Assembly (NCBI GenBank): GCA_947499095.1
Contig: CANMMR010000004.1
Span: 62,001-126,000 of the forward strand
Reading direction: 5' to 3'
Source: an uncultured Erythrobacter sp.
GTDB taxonomy: Bacteria; Pseudomonadota; Alphaproteobacteria; Sphingomonadales; Sphingomonadaceae
DNA length: 64,000 bases
Positions 24,236-33,321 of this stretch are shown here, piece after piece. Under the pieces are notes generated by a model, which saw only the letters and a list, made by a program, of their open reading frames with translations, had not been told where the DNA came from and searched no databases. Position 1 is the stretch's first letter. The number at the start of each line of letters is the position of its first letter. Made by a program: the position numbers and the translations under genes.

Positions 24236-24418
24236 CTACCGCTTCTTTGCCACCTTGATCTTGTTCTTCTTCGCGAAATCCTTGGTGGATTCCTCGCTGC
24301 GGCCCAGCGCCTTGGCGATCTGCTTGAGGCCCTGACCCTTGGCGGCGAGCGTGCGTAGCTGGCCCGCCTCCTCGCCGGTCCAGGGCTGCTTGTGCCGCTC
24401 GAAATGCTCCTTGCCCAT
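24236..24418 (-). CDS. Small SANT/Myb-like protein coupled to topA
   Basis: The 60-residue basic product has a PWTGEEAGQLRTLAAKG start followed by LKQIAKALGRSEESTKDFAKK. The tryptophan plus three-helix pattern resembles a SANT/Myb-type or small helix-turn-helix DNA-binding fold. Its ATG overlaps the topA stop (ATGA), so it is made together with topoisomerase I. It ends in AKKR, again lysine-rich. Function is not known. A nucleoid-linked role is suggested by the neighbour and the charge. Confidence 0.68.
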   Translation of the reverse strand: MGKEHFERHKQPWTGEEAGQLRTLAAKGQGLKQIAKALGRSEESTKDFAKKNKIKVAKKR

Positions 24419-27000
24419 CAGTCGGCCGCCTTTTTCGCGGCAGGCTTTTTCTTCGGAGCGGCCTTCTTCTTGGCCGGGGCCTTTTTCTTCGCAGCAGCCT
24501 TCTTCTTTGCCGGAGCCTTCTTCTTTTTCGCCGGGCCCTTCGCAGCACGGGCATCGATCAGTTCGATGGCCTGCGCCTCGGTCAGGTCCTCGGGCTTCAT
24601 GTCCTTGGGGATCGTCGCATTGGTCGTGCCGTCGGTGACGTAGGGGCCGTAGCGGCCGGGCATGACCTTCATCTCGGCCCCGCTGGTCGGATGTTCGCCG
24701 AGCGTCTTGATCGGTTCAGCCTTGCCGCGCCCGCCGCCTTTACGATTGGCCGCTTCGGCAAGCAGCGTGACCGCCGCATTCATGCCCGTTTCGAAGACAT
24801 CGCGCGTCGATTGCAGCTTCGCATATTTGCCATCGTGCCGCAGGTATGGCCCGTAACGCCCGATTGCGGCTTCGATTTCCTTGCCGGTCTCCGGATGCTC
24901 ACCGACGATGCGCGGCAGGCCGAGCAGCTTGATCGCCCATTCGAGATCGAAATCGTCGAGGTCCTTGGGGATGCTCGCGCGCTGCGCTTCCTTGCCCTCG
25001 CCCATCTGGACATAGGGGCCGAAGCGCCCGCTCTTGCGCTCGATCGGCAGGCCGGTGTCGGGGTGTTCGCCCATCACGCCGTCGTCCGCACCGTCATTGG
25101 CATCGACCCCGCCGGGCTTGGCGAACTGACGGGTGTATTTGCACTCGGGATAGTTCGCACAAGCGACGAATGCGCCGTAGCGGCCACCGCGCAAGGCGAG
25201 CCTGCCGCCCTCACGGCCCTCGGTCTCACACAGCGGGCAATGCCGGGGGTCTTTTCCGTCGGCGCGTTCGGGAAAGAGGTAATCGGCTAGAAAGCCGTCG
25301 AGCACCTCGGTCACTTCCGAGGGCTTCTTCTCCATCACCTCTTCGGTCTTGGGCTTGAAGTCGCGCCAGAAGGCTTCGAGCAGCTTCTTCCAGTCCTCGC
25401 GCCCGTCGCTGACCGTGTCGAGCTCGTCCTCTAGCCCCGCCGTGTAGTCGAAGGCGACATACTGCTCGAAGAAGCGTTCGAGGAAGGCGGTCAGCAACCG
25501 GCCCGATTCTTCGGCGAAGAAACGGTTCTTTTCCATACGGACGTAATTGCGGTCGCGCAGGGTCTGGATGGTGCTGGCGTAGGTCGAAGGGCGCCCGATG
25601 CCGAGTTCCTCCAGCCGCTTGACTAGGCTCGCTTCGGAGAAACGTGGCGGCGGCTGGGTGAAGTGCTGGTTCGCCTCGACGCCCTTTTTCAGCGGGCTGT
25701 CGCCCTTGGAGATAGCCGGCAGGAGGCCGTCCTCGTCATCGTCGCCCGCATCGTCGCGGCCTTCCTGGTAGACGGCGAGGAAGCCGGGGTACTTTACCAC
25801 CTGCCCGGTTGCGCGAAGCTCGTGCCCGCCGGTCGGATCGCGCAGCGTCACGCTGGTGCGTTCAAGCTGGGCGGCGGCCATCTGGCTCGCCATCGCGCGC
25901 TTGTAGATGAGGTCGTAAAGCTTGCCCTCGTCGCCCGAACCCGCGCGGTCACGGTTGAATTCTGTCGGCCGGATCGCCTCGTGCGCTTCTTGCGCATTCT
26001 TGGCTTTCGTCTTGTAAATGCGCGGGCTGTCGGGGAGCGCATGACCGCCGTAGCGATCGGCCACGGCCTTACGACAGGCGGCAATCGCGCTTCCGTCCAT
26101 GCTCACGCCGTCGGTCCGCATATAGGTGATCGCGCCCGCCTCGTAGAGCGACTGGGCGAGGCGCATGGTGTGGCTGGCGGAGAAGCCCAGCTTGCGCGCG
26201 GCTTCCTGCTGCAGGGTGGAGGTGGTGAACGGCGGGGAAGGATTGCGCTTGAAGGGCTTGGTCTCGACCTCCTCGACCGTGAAGTTCGCAGCTTCCACCG
26301 CCTTCTTCGCAGCCATCGCGCTGCCTTCGTCGCCGAGCGTCAGCTTCTCCAGCTTCTTGCCGTCGAACTTTACCAGCCGCGCGTCGAATTCGCTGCCGTC
26401 CTGCTGCAGCTTGGCGATGACCGACCAGTACTCGTCGGGCCGGAAATGTTCGATCTCGATCTCGCGGTCGACGATCAGGCGCAGCGCCACCGACTGCACG
26501 CGGCCCGCGCTCTTCGCACCCGGAAGGCGGCGCCACAGCACGGGCGAGAGCGTGAAGCCGTAGAGATAGTCCAGCGCGCGGCGGGCGAGATAGGCGTCGA
26601 TCAGCGGCTGGTCGAGCTCGCGCGGTGCCTTCATCGCATCGGTGACGGCCTGCTTGGTGATCGCGTTGAAGGTGACGCGGTCGACTTCTTTGGGCAGCGT
26701 CTTGCGCTTGGCCAGCAGTTCGCGCACATGCCAGCTGATCGCCTCCCCCTCACGGTCGGGGTCGGTGGCGAGGACCAGACGGTCCGCGCCCTTCGCCGCA
26801 TCGCTGATCTCCTTGAAGCGCTTCTGCTTGTCGCGATAAAGCTCCCAGTCCATCTCGAAGCCTTCGTCCGGCCGCACGCTGCCGTCCTTGGGCGGCAGGT
26901 CGCGGACATGGCCGTAGGAGGCGAGGACCTTGAAGTCCTTGCCGAGGTATTTCTCGATTGTTTTCGCCTTGGCCGGCGATTCTACGATGACGAGTTGCAT
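24418..27000 (-). CDS. topA: DNA topoisomerase I
   Basis: The 860-residue type IA enzyme has the TOPRIM domain (VIVESPAKAKTIEKYLG, then DPDREGEAISW), the active-site tyrosine in AITYMRTDGVSM (about 320), a zinc ribbon (CPLCETEGREGG to CANYPECKY, about 580-625) and further topo-C repeats (GRYGPYV type). The last 40 residues are a Lys/Ala-rich tail (KKKKAPAKKKAAAKKK), seen in several alpha- and actinobacterial TopA proteins and thought to aid DNA grip. It relaxes negative supercoils. A 26-nt alternating purine-pyrimidine tract lies 20 bases upstream of its ATG. Confidence 0.95.
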   Translation of the reverse strand: MQLVIVESPAKAKTIEKYLGKDFKVLASYGHVRDLPPKDGSVRPDEGFEMDWELYRDKQKRFKEISDAAKGADRLVLATDPDREGEAISWHVRELLAKRKTLPKEVDRVTFNAITKQAVTDAMKAPRELDQPLIDAYLARRALDYLYGFTLSPVLWRRLPGAKSAGRVQSVALRLIVDREIEIEHFRPDEYWSVIAKLQQDGSEFDARLVKFDGKKLEKLTLGDEGSAMAAKKAVEAANFTVEEVETKPFKRNPSPPFTTSTLQQEAARKLGFSASHTMRLAQSLYEAGAITYMRTDGVSMDGSAIAACRKAVADRYGGHALPDSPRIYKTKAKNAQEAHEAIRPTEFNRDRAGSGDEGKLYDLIYKRAMASQMAAAQLERTSVTLRDPTGGHELRATGQVVKYPGFLAVYQEGRDDAGDDDEDGLLPAISKGDSPLKKGVEANQHFTQPPPRFSEASLVKRLEELGIGRPSTYASTIQTLRDRNYVRMEKNRFFAEESGRLLTAFLERFFEQYVAFDYTAGLEDELDTVSDGREDWKKLLEAFWRDFKPKTEEVMEKKPSEVTEVLDGFLADYLFPERADGKDPRHCPLCETEGREGGRLALRGGRYGAFVACANYPECKYTRQFAKPGGVDANDGADDGVMGEHPDTGLPIERKSGRFGPYVQMGEGKEAQRASIPKDLDDFDLEWAIKLLGLPRIVGEHPETGKEIEAAIGRYGPYLRHDGKYAKLQSTRDVFETGMNAAVTLLAEAANRKGGGRGKAEPIKTLGEHPTSGAEMKVMPGRYGPYVTDGTTNATIPKDMKPEDLTEAQAIELIDARAAKGPAKKKKAPAKKKAAAKKKAPAKKKAAPKKKPAAKKAAD

Positions 27001-27019
27001 TGTGGTTCGGGCAGTCCCT

Positions 27020-27045
27020 TACGTGTGTACGTGCGTATACGCGCG
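27020..27045. other. Alternating pyrimidine-purine tract upstream of topA
   Basis: All 26 bases from T27020 to G27045 alternate strictly between pyrimidine and purine (core GTGTGTACGTGCGTATACGC), including the 10-bp palindrome GCGTATACGC at 27033-27042. Such tracts can flip to Z-DNA under negative supercoiling. It lies between the topA start codon and the zinc-ribbon gene, in the likely topA leader or promoter. A role is inferred. Confidence 0.6.
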
Positions 27046-27078
27046 AAAATGGGGATCGGGTTTTGGGGGCGTCAAGCG

Positions 27079-27384
27079 CTATAGTCGTCTGAGATCAGCT
27101 TGGCATTCCGGACAGATTTCTGCCGGATGCCCTCTGGGTATGAAATGCCCCTTGAACGGGGAGTGGCCACACCGGGAGCAGCGGATACGATGCAAATCAA
27201 TCCCGCTAAGCAAAGCGACAAGCGCCATTCCGCCAAATACAACGCCGAGCTCACTGGTTCTCGAAAGGTCGAATGACCCGGTTACAATCAAGCAACCAAC
27301 AAACCAGGCGAGACCGCCGAGGATAAATCTCATCCAGGCCGAGCGAGCCTTCCGGAATGTTGATTTGGGATCTGCTTCTCTCAC
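27079..27384 (-). CDS. Membrane protein with C-terminal zinc ribbon, unknown function
   Basis: The 101-residue product starts at a GTG overlapping the dprA stop (GTGA). It has two hydrophobic spans (about 17-37 and 47-64) and then a cytoplasmic CSRCGH...CPEC pair of CxxC knuckles at about residues 70 and 93, a typical zinc ribbon. Base composition is less GC-rich than that of its neighbours. No family recognised. It ends 78 bases before topA, at the distal end of the plsY-dprA chain. Confidence 0.65.
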   Translation of the reverse strand: MREADPKSTFRKARSAWMRFILGGLAWFVGCLIVTGSFDLSRTSELGVVFGGMALVALLSGIDLHRIRCSRCGHSPFKGHFIPRGHPAEICPECQADLRRL

Positions 27385-28478
27385 GAAACCAAACTCACCC
27401 GCCCAGCCGCATGTCGCTCCAGCCGCCCGGCGATCTCCAGCTCAAGCAGCGCCAATTGCACCGCCGCCGCGCTTGTCCCCGACTGACGGATCAGTTCGTC
27501 GATGGCGACCGGCGCAGTGGTCAGCAGCGATGCGATGTCCGCCGGTTCGGCTTCGGCCAGTTCGGACGGTTCGAAATCGAACTGCTCCACCGGCTCGCGG
27601 AAGGTGCTGCGCGGGTTTCCGTCGAAGGTGCTGAGCAGCTCGACCACATCCTCGGGCGATTGCACCAGCACCGCGCCTTCGCGGATGAGGTGATTGCAGC
27701 CGTGGCTGCGCGCTTCGAGCGGCGAACCCGGGATCGCCATGACCTCGCGCCCCGCCTCGCCCGCCAGCCGCGCGGTGATGAGGCTGCCGGACTTGACCGC
27801 CGCCTCCACCACCAGCGTGCCGCCCGCGAGCCCGGCGATGATGCGGTTGCGGCTGGGGAAGTGGCTGCCGCGCGGCTCGGTGCCCGGCGGCTGTTCGGCC
27901 AGCAGTAGCCCCTCGCTCGCGATCCGCTCCTGCAGCTCGGCATGCTGCGGCGGATAGGCGATGTCGATTCCGCTGGCGATCACGCCGATGGTGCGCGGAA
28001 AAGCGCCTTCATGCGCTGCGCCGTCGATCCCGCGAGCGAGGCCCGAAACGACGGTGAACCCCGCCTCGGCCAATCCTTGCGCGAACTCGCGCGCCAGCTT
28101 CACCGCCGCAGCACTGGCATTGCGTGCGCCGACGATCGCCACGCAAGGATTGGCCGCCAGCGACAGGTCGCCGCGCCAGGTCAGGATCGGCGGCGCGCCG
28201 TCGATCTGCGCCAGAAGCGCGGGATAGTCCGGCTGGTCGTGGAAGAGGTATCGCGCGCGCGCCTTGCGCACGCCGTCCACCTCGCGCTCGATCCGGTCGG
28301 CAGGCGCGGCGCGATATTGCCGGCCGCCCTTCTTTCCGAGCTCGGGCAGCGCCTCCAGCGCCTCGGCCGCCGTGCCGAACCGCGCAAGCAACTGTGCATA
28401 GCTAACCGGCCCGATATTGGGCGAGCGCAGCAGCCGGATGCGGGCGAAAGCCTCGTCTTGCGAAAGCGGCGCGCTCAC
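27381..28478 (-). CDS. dprA: DNA-processing protein DprA
   Basis: The 365-residue protein has an N-terminal helical region (LRSPNIGPVSYAQLLARFG) and the Rossmann-like DprA core: VAIVGARNASA (about 110-120), VSGLARGIDGAAHEGA, then FPSRNRIIAGLA and GSLITARLAGEAGREVMAIPG. The C-terminus is a winged helix (IDELIRQSGTSAAAVQLALLELE). DprA loads RecA on incoming DNA during transformation. The GTG start at 28478 overlaps the plsY stop (GTGA). Confidence 0.92.
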   Translation of the reverse strand: MSAPLSQDEAFARIRLLRSPNIGPVSYAQLLARFGTAAEALEALPELGKKGGRQYRAAPADRIEREVDGVRKARARYLFHDQPDYPALLAQIDGAPPILTWRGDLSLAANPCVAIVGARNASAAAVKLAREFAQGLAEAGFTVVSGLARGIDGAAHEGAFPRTIGVIASGIDIAYPPQHAELQERIASEGLLLAEQPPGTEPRGSHFPSRNRIIAGLAGGTLVVEAAVKSGSLITARLAGEAGREVMAIPGSPLEARSHGCNHLIREGAVLVQSPEDVVELLSTFDGNPRSTFREPVEQFDFEPSELAEAEPADIASLLTTAPVAIDELIRQSGTSAAAVQLALLELEIAGRLERHAAGRVSLVS

Positions 28479-29080
28479 CCCTTGGAGCCGACCTTCGGTT
28501 CGGTCCCGGCCATCAGCCGCTTGATGTTCTCGCGGTGGAGCCAGAGCACCAGTACGGCAATCAGCGTCATGACGATGGCGAAGGTGCGGACGTCCATGAA
28601 CCACGCCGCAATCGCGGTCGCCACCACAGCGGCCATCCCGGCGAGCGAGCTGATCCGCGTGATGGCCAGCAGGCCGAGCCATGTCACCGCGTAGATCGCG
28701 CCCAGCGGCCACATCAGGCCGAAGGCAACGCCCGCATTGGTCGCCACGCCCTTGCCGCCCTTGAAGCCGAGCCAGATCGGGAAGCAGTGGCCGAGCACGG
28801 CAAACAGCGCCGTCCAGCCCATGTCCTGCCAGAACCACAAGCCGGCCAAAAACACCGGCACGAAGCCCTTCAGCAGGTCGAGTAGCAGCGTCGCCGCCGC
28901 CAGCCCCTTGCTGCCGGTGCGCAACACATTGGTTGCGCCGATATTGCCGCTGCCCTGCTGACGGATATCGCCCTTGCCCGCCAGTTGTGCGAGGATCAGG
29001 CCGAAGGGGATCGAGCCGAAGCCGTAGCCGAGCAGCGCGGCATAGAGCGTGGTGATGGTGAAACCGCTTCCGAAATCCAT
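28475..29080 (-). CDS. plsY: Glycerol-3-phosphate acyltransferase PlsY
   Basis: The 201-residue, five-to-six-span protein carries the PlsY motifs: GSIPFGLILAQLAGKGDIRQQGSGNIGATNVLR (about 22-54), GFKGGKGVATNAGV (about 105-118) and a final LRHREN-type WLHRENIKRL. It acylates glycerol-3-phosphate from acyl-phosphate as the first step of phospholipid synthesis. The ATG at 29080 has GGGGA upstream. Its promoter region is shared with the divergent murI and contains a pair of repeat arms. Confidence 0.93.
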   Translation of the reverse strand: MDFGSGFTITTLYAALLGYGFGSIPFGLILAQLAGKGDIRQQGSGNIGATNVLRTGSKGLAAATLLLDLLKGFVPVFLAGLWFWQDMGWTALFAVLGHCFPIWLGFKGGKGVATNAGVAFGLMWPLGAIYAVTWLGLLAITRISSLAGMAAVVATAIAAWFMDVRTFAIVMTLIAVLVLWLHRENIKRLMAGTEPKVGSKG

Positions 29081-29094
29081 GCGATGTCCCCTAA

Positions 29095-29186
29095 CCGTTC
29101 GCCCCAAGCTTGTCGAAGGGCTGCATTTTCTTCTACCCCAGAGTCTAAGGTGAAGCGCAATCCTTCGACAAGCTCAGGATGAACGG
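29095..29186. repeat. Imperfect inverted repeat of the CTTCGACAAGCTCAGG type
   Basis: Arm 29095-29119 and arm 29162-29186 are 25 bases each and complementary apart from about four positions. Each contains AGCTTGTCGAAGG or its complement. This matches, from memory, a widespread intergenic palindrome of many proteobacterial genomes. Here it fills the divergent plsY-murI promoter gap and runs to within 3 bases of the murI start codon. Confidence 0.8.
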
Positions 29187-29188
29187 AT

Positions 29189-29992
29189 TTGGATAAATTG
29201 TCGCCCTCTGCCCCCATCCTGCTGTTCGATTCCGGCGTCGGTGGGCTGACCGTGCTGGCCGAGCTGCGCGAGCTGCTGCCCGATGCTCCGGTGATCTATG
29301 CCGCCGACATGGCCGGCCTGCCTTACGGCACCAAGACCGAGGCCGAAGTCGCCGCTCGCGTCGCCGGGCTGCTGGGCCGGATGGCGGAGCGCTGGCAGCC
29401 CCGGCTGATCTGCATTGCCTGCAACACCGCCAGCACGATCGCACTGGGCATGGTACGCGAAGTGCTGGAGACGCCGATCGTCGGCACCGTTCCGGCAATC
29501 AAGCCTGCCGCCGAGATCACCAAAACCGGAACCATCGGCCTGCTGGGCACCGATTCGACCGTCCGCCAAAGTTATGTCGACGACCTCGAACGCGAATTCG
29601 CGCAGGGTAAGACGCTGCTGCGCTACGGCGCTAGCGGGCTGGTTGCGTTGGGCGAGGCCAAGCTGCGCGGCGAGGAGATTTGCGTCGACGAGGTGACCAA
29701 GGCCGCATCGGGCCTCGTCCTCCAGCCGGGAGGCGAGGACCTCGATACGGTGGTCCTCGCCTGCACCCACTTTCCCCTGCTGGAGCCTGAATTGCGCGAA
29801 GCCTTCGGCAAGGATGTGACCTTCATCGACGGCGCAAAGGGCATCGCGCGGCAGATTGCGCGCCTCGTCCAGGGGCAGGAGATGGAACGCGAGGTGCCCG
29901 ATTTCGCGGTTACCACCGGCCCGATGGACGATTTCGAGCAGCTGACCGAAGCGTTCGCCGCGCACGGCTTGAAGGGTCTAGTCCACCTCTGA
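29189..29992 (+). CDS. murI: Glutamate racemase
   Basis: The 267-residue protein has [16 protein letters not shown] (about 11-26), the first catalytic cysteine in [13 protein letters not shown] (about 74-86) and the second in [14 protein letters not shown] (about 188-201), the paired acid/base residues of the family. It makes D-glutamate for peptidoglycan. Start is the TTG at 29189 (another TTG is at 29198). No ATG fits. The bases just before the start belong to an intergenic repeat. Confidence 0.92.
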   Translation: MDKLSPSAPILLFDSGVGGLTVLAELRELLPDAPVIYAADMAGLPYGTKTEAEVAARVAGLLGRMAERWQPRLICIACNTASTIALGMVREVLETPIVGTVPAIKPAAEITKTGTIGLLGTDSTVRQSYVDDLEREFAQGKTLLRYGASGLVALGEAKLRGEEICVDEVTKAASGLVLQPGGEDLDTVVLACTHFPLLEPELREAFGKDVTFIDGAKGIARQIARLVQGQEMEREVPDFAVTTGPMDDFEQLTEAFAAHGLKGLVHL

Positions 29993-29995
29993 ACC

Positions 29996-30012
29996 TTGCG
30001 AACGATTCGCAA
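29996..30012 (+). promoter_or_regulatory. Fur-box-like palindrome upstream of hemA
   Basis: TTGCGAACGATTCGCAA has two perfectly complementary 7-bp arms around a 3-bp centre. It begins 4 bases after the murI stop and lies 90 bases upstream of the preferred hemA start. It has the same layout as the site at 4600-4616. Fur is encoded at 63446-63868. Iron control of the first heme step is biologically sensible, but binding is inferred. Confidence 0.68.
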
Positions 30013-30101
30013 AGATCGCGGTGGAATTGCGCCGCCATTCGCACTATGTCGCGCCCGAACTTGGCCGCGACTGCGCGGCGCCGATACGGGACGGTTCCCG
30101 C

Positions 30102-31322
30102 GTGAACTACGACCAGATTTTCGACGAAGCCATAGACCGCCTCCACACGGAGGGCCGCTATCGCGTGTTCATCGACATCCTGCGCAACAAAGGGGCCTTC
30201 CCCAATGCGCGCTGCTTTGCCGGCCATAACGGACCGAAGCCGGTCACCGTGTGGTGCTCCAACGACTACCTCGCCATGGGCCAGCATCCCAAGGTGATCG
30301 AGGCGATGGAAGAGGCGCTGCACGACGTCGGCGCAGGGTCGGGCGGCACACGCAACATCGGCGGAAATACACACTACCACATCCAGCTGGAGCATGAGCT
30401 GGCCGACCTCCACGGCAAGGACGGCGCACTGCTGTTCACCAGCGGCTATGTCTCGAACGACGCGACGCTCTCGACGCTCGCCAAATTGTTGCCGGGCTGC
30501 GTGATCTTTTCCGACGAGCTAAATCACGCCAGCATGATTGCCGGCATCCGCAATTCGGGCTGCGAAAAGCGCGTCTTCCGCCACAACGACCTCGAGCATC
30601 TGGAAGAACTCCTAGCCGCCGAGGACGAGGCGACGCCCAAGCTGATCGCCTTCGAAAGCGTCTATTCGATGGATGGCGACGTTGCCCCGATCCACGCGAT
30701 CTGCGACCTGGCCGAGAAATACAATGCGCTGACCTATGTGGACGAAGTCCACGCCGTCGGCATGTATGGCAAGCGCGGCGGCGGCATCACTGAGCGCGAC
30801 GAGGCGGCCCACCGCATCGACATCATCGAAGGCACGCTGGGCAAGGCGTTCGGCGTGATGGGCGGCTATATCGCCGCCGATACGCGCATCATCGACTGCA
30901 TTCGCTCTTACGCGCCCGGCTTCATCTTCACCACCTCGCTCAGCCCCGTGCTGGTCGCGGGCGTGCTGGCGGCGGTCCGCCACCTCAAGGCAAGCAGCGA
31001 AGAGCGCGATGGCCAGCAGGCCGCTGCCAGCACGCTCAAGCAGAAGATGCGCGATGTCGGCCTGCCGGTGATGGACAGCGTCACGCATATCGTCCCGCTG
31101 ATGGTCGGCGACCCGGTGCGCGCGAAGAAGATCAGCGATATCCTGCTCGCCGAATATGGCGTCTATGTGCAGCCGATCAATTTCCCGACCGTGCCGCGCG
31201 GGACGGAGCGCCTGCGCTTCACGCCCGGCCCCGCCCATACGCCCGCGATGATGGACGGGCTGGTCGAGGCACTGGTCGAGATATGGGGCCGGCTGGAGCT
31301 CGAGCTCAAGCAGGCGGCCTGA
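30102..31322 (+). CDS. hemA: 5-aminolevulinate synthase
   Basis: The 406-residue PLP enzyme begins [22 protein letters not shown], the typical alphaproteobacterial N-terminus. It has [21 protein letters not shown] (substrate loop), [10 protein letters not shown] and [14 protein letters not shown] with the Schiff-base lysine. It condenses glycine and succinyl-CoA, the committed heme step (C4 pathway). The GTG at 30102 is preferred to the in-frame GTG at 30021, which would add 27 non-conserved residues. A Fur-box-like site lies upstream, suggesting iron control. Confidence 0.95.
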   Translation: MNYDQIFDEAIDRLHTEGRYRVFIDILRNKGAFPNARCFAGHNGPKPVTVWCSNDYLAMGQHPKVIEAMEEALHDVGAGSGGTRNIGGNTHYHIQLEHELADLHGKDGALLFTSGYVSNDATLSTLAKLLPGCVIFSDELNHASMIAGIRNSGCEKRVFRHNDLEHLEELLAAEDEATPKLIAFESVYSMDGDVAPIHAICDLAEKYNALTYVDEVHAVGMYGKRGGGITERDEAAHRIDIIEGTLGKAFGVMGGYIAADTRIIDCIRSYAPGFIFTTSLSPVLVAGVLAAVRHLKASSEERDGQQAAASTLKQKMRDVGLPVMDSVTHIVPLMVGDPVRAKKISDILLAEYGVYVQPINFPTVPRGTERLRFTPGPAHTPAMMDGLVEALVEIWGRLELELKQAA

Positions 31323-31368
31323 CGCCTTCGCCTGTTTCGCGCCCGCGCGCATTCCTACATTGCCGGTG

Positions 31369-32562
31369 ATGGACACAGAGCAATCCGACAAGCCCGACGG
31401 TATCGGGCCGTTCGCTGCGCTGGCAGCGCTCGTGCTGCTGCCGTTGCTATTGCTCGCGATCTTTCAGGCTTATCCCGAGCCCGAGCAGGGGCAGGTCGAG
31501 GCCACCGAGCAGCCGCTCGTTATTCCCGACCTGCCGGCTTCCGCCGAGGACACGGTGCTGACGTCGGAACTCGCCTCAGACGACGCGCAGGCGCGCAACG
31601 CCGCCGTACCGATCGATCCCGCCGCGCTCTCGCCCATCGCGCCATTCGTCTTTAGCGGCGATAGCGCCGACCGCACCCGCGCCCGCGATTGCCTGGCGCT
31701 GGCCGCCATGGCGGAAGCGGGCGGCGGCGATGCGGACCAGCGCGCGGTGATGCAGGTGGTGCTCAACCGTACGCGCCACCCGGCCTTTGCGAATACGGTC
31801 TGCGGCGTGGTGTTCGAAGGATCGCAGCGCCCGACCGGCTGCCAGTTCACCTTTACCTGCGACGGCTCGCTCGCGCGGCGCTATTCGGATGCGGCATGGC
31901 GCAATGCCCGCGCCCGGGCCGAGGAAGCGCTCGGCGGCTATGTGCATCAGGCGGTCGGCACGGCCACGCATTATCACGCCGATTACGTCTACCCCTATTG
32001 GTCGCCCTCGCTCGACAAGGTCGCAGTGGTCGGGCCGCATATCTTCCTGCGCTGGAAAGGTGCGTGGGGTACGCAGCGCGGCTTCTCCGCCCGCTATGCC
32101 GGGGGCGAGCCGGACCCGCTCGCGCTGCGCAGCCGGGCACAGGCCGTCGAGCGACCTGCCGACCTCCTTCCGCAACTGGTGGACGAGGGCGTCGCGATCC
32201 GCACCATCACCGCCGACGGAGCGAGTGACAGCAGCAGTGCGGCTCCCTCCCCCTCGACGACTGCCAATGCCGGATCGCCCGATCCCGGCGTCCACTTCGT
32301 TCTCGTCTCCGGCGGCGATTCGCCGCAAGCGCTCGTCGATAGGGCGCGCGCCTTGTGCCCCGGCAATCGATACTGTCAGGTCTATGGTTGGAGCAACGCC
32401 TCGGACATGCCGGGCGAACTCCCCCTCCCCTTCGCCGCGCGCAGCACCCTGCGCTTTAGCTACCTACCCGCCCGCCAAGGCCGCGACCCGATCGTCTATT
32501 TCGACTGCCGCCTGTTCCCCGATCCGGCCATCGGCACCTGCCTGCCGCAGGCGCGGCCGTAA
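31369..32562 (+). CDS. Cell-wall hydrolase, SleB/Hydrolase_2 family
   Basis: The 397-residue protein has one N-terminal membrane anchor (residues about 14-36). Then comes a SleB-type domain: DCLALAAMAEAGGGDADQRAVMQVVLNR with the catalytic glutamate (about 104-131), then CQFTFTCDGS, and ATHYHADYVYPYWS (about 201-214). The C-terminal 130 residues are unrelated to known domains by eye and contain several cysteines. It likely cleaves peptidoglycan from the periplasmic side. In non-sporulating alphaproteobacteria such enzymes act in growth or division rather than germination. Confidence 0.85.
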   Translation: MDTEQSDKPDGIGPFAALAALVLLPLLLLAIFQAYPEPEQGQVEATEQPLVIPDLPASAEDTVLTSELASDDAQARNAAVPIDPAALSPIAPFVFSGDSADRTRARDCLALAAMAEAGGGDADQRAVMQVVLNRTRHPAFANTVCGVVFEGSQRPTGCQFTFTCDGSLARRYSDAAWRNARARAEEALGGYVHQAVGTATHYHADYVYPYWSPSLDKVAVVGPHIFLRWKGAWGTQRGFSARYAGGEPDPLALRSRAQAVERPADLLPQLVDEGVAIRTITADGASDSSSAAPSPSTTANAGSPDPGVHFVLVSGGDSPQALVDRARALCPGNRYCQVYGWSNASDMPGELPLPFAARSTLRFSYLPARQGRDPIVYFDCRLFPDPAIGTCLPQARP

Positions 32563-32625
32563 GGTATTTTGCCCTGCGCGTTTTGCACGCTAAGTCCCCT
32601 TTCGAAACGCATTCGGGAGAGAGTA

Positions 32626-33321
32626 ATGAGCGGCAATCCGGACATGACATTCGACGAGGTGGTCAACGGCCGCCGCTCCATCCGCGGCTATCTGGACAAG
32701 CCGGTGCCGCGCGACCTGATCGAGGAGGTTCTGGCGCTGGCCATGCGCTCGCCCTCCTCGATGAACACCCAGCCCTATAACTTCCACGTCATCACCGGCG
32801 ACCCGCTCGACCGGATCCGCAAGGGCAATACCGAGCGCATCCTCGCTGGCGAGCCGGACAGCCGCGAATTCCGCCGCGGAGAGCCCTTCGCGGGCAAGCA
32901 CCGCGAGCGGCAGATCGGCTGCGCGGTCCAGCTGTTCGAGGCCATGGGGATCGAGCGCGACGACAAGGAGGCCCGGCAGGACTGGGTTCTGCGCGGGTTC
33001 CGTCAGTTCGACGCCCCCGTTTGCGTGATCGTGACCTACGACAAGGAACTCTCCGGCAGCGACGATACGCCGTTCGATTGCGGCGCGGTCACCACCGCGC
33101 TGGTCAATGCGGCATGGTCGCGCGGGCTCGGCTGCGTCATCAATTCGCAAGGCATCATGCAAAGCCCGGTTGTGCGCGAACATGCGAACATCCCGGACGA
33201 TCAGGTGATCATGAAGACCGTCGCGATGGGCTGGCCGGACGAGGAGTTCCCTGCCAACCCGGTCAAGATTACGCGGCGTGAGGTGGACGAAGCCGCGCGC
33301 TTCGTCGGCTTCGACGACTAG
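32626..33321 (+). CDS. Nitroreductase family protein
   Basis: The 231-residue FMN protein has the family N-terminal RRSIRGYLDKPVPRDLIEEVL (residues about 13-33), SPSSMNTQPYNFHVITG (FMN phosphate and substrate region), and a late AVTTALVNAAWSRGLGCVINSQ. It reduces nitro or quinone compounds with NAD(P)H. The physiological substrate is unknown. The ATG is preceded by GGGAGAG. Its stop is overlapped by 4 bases by the stop of the convergent isomerase gene. Confidence 0.85.
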   Translation: MSGNPDMTFDEVVNGRRSIRGYLDKPVPRDLIEEVLALAMRSPSSMNTQPYNFHVITGDPLDRIRKGNTERILAGEPDSREFRRGEPFAGKHRERQIGCAVQLFEAMGIERDDKEARQDWVLRGFRQFDAPVCVIVTYDKELSGSDDTPFDCGAVTTALVNAAWSRGLGCVINSQGIMQSPVVREHANIPDDQVIMKTVAMGWPDEEFPANPVKITRREVDEAARFVGFDD

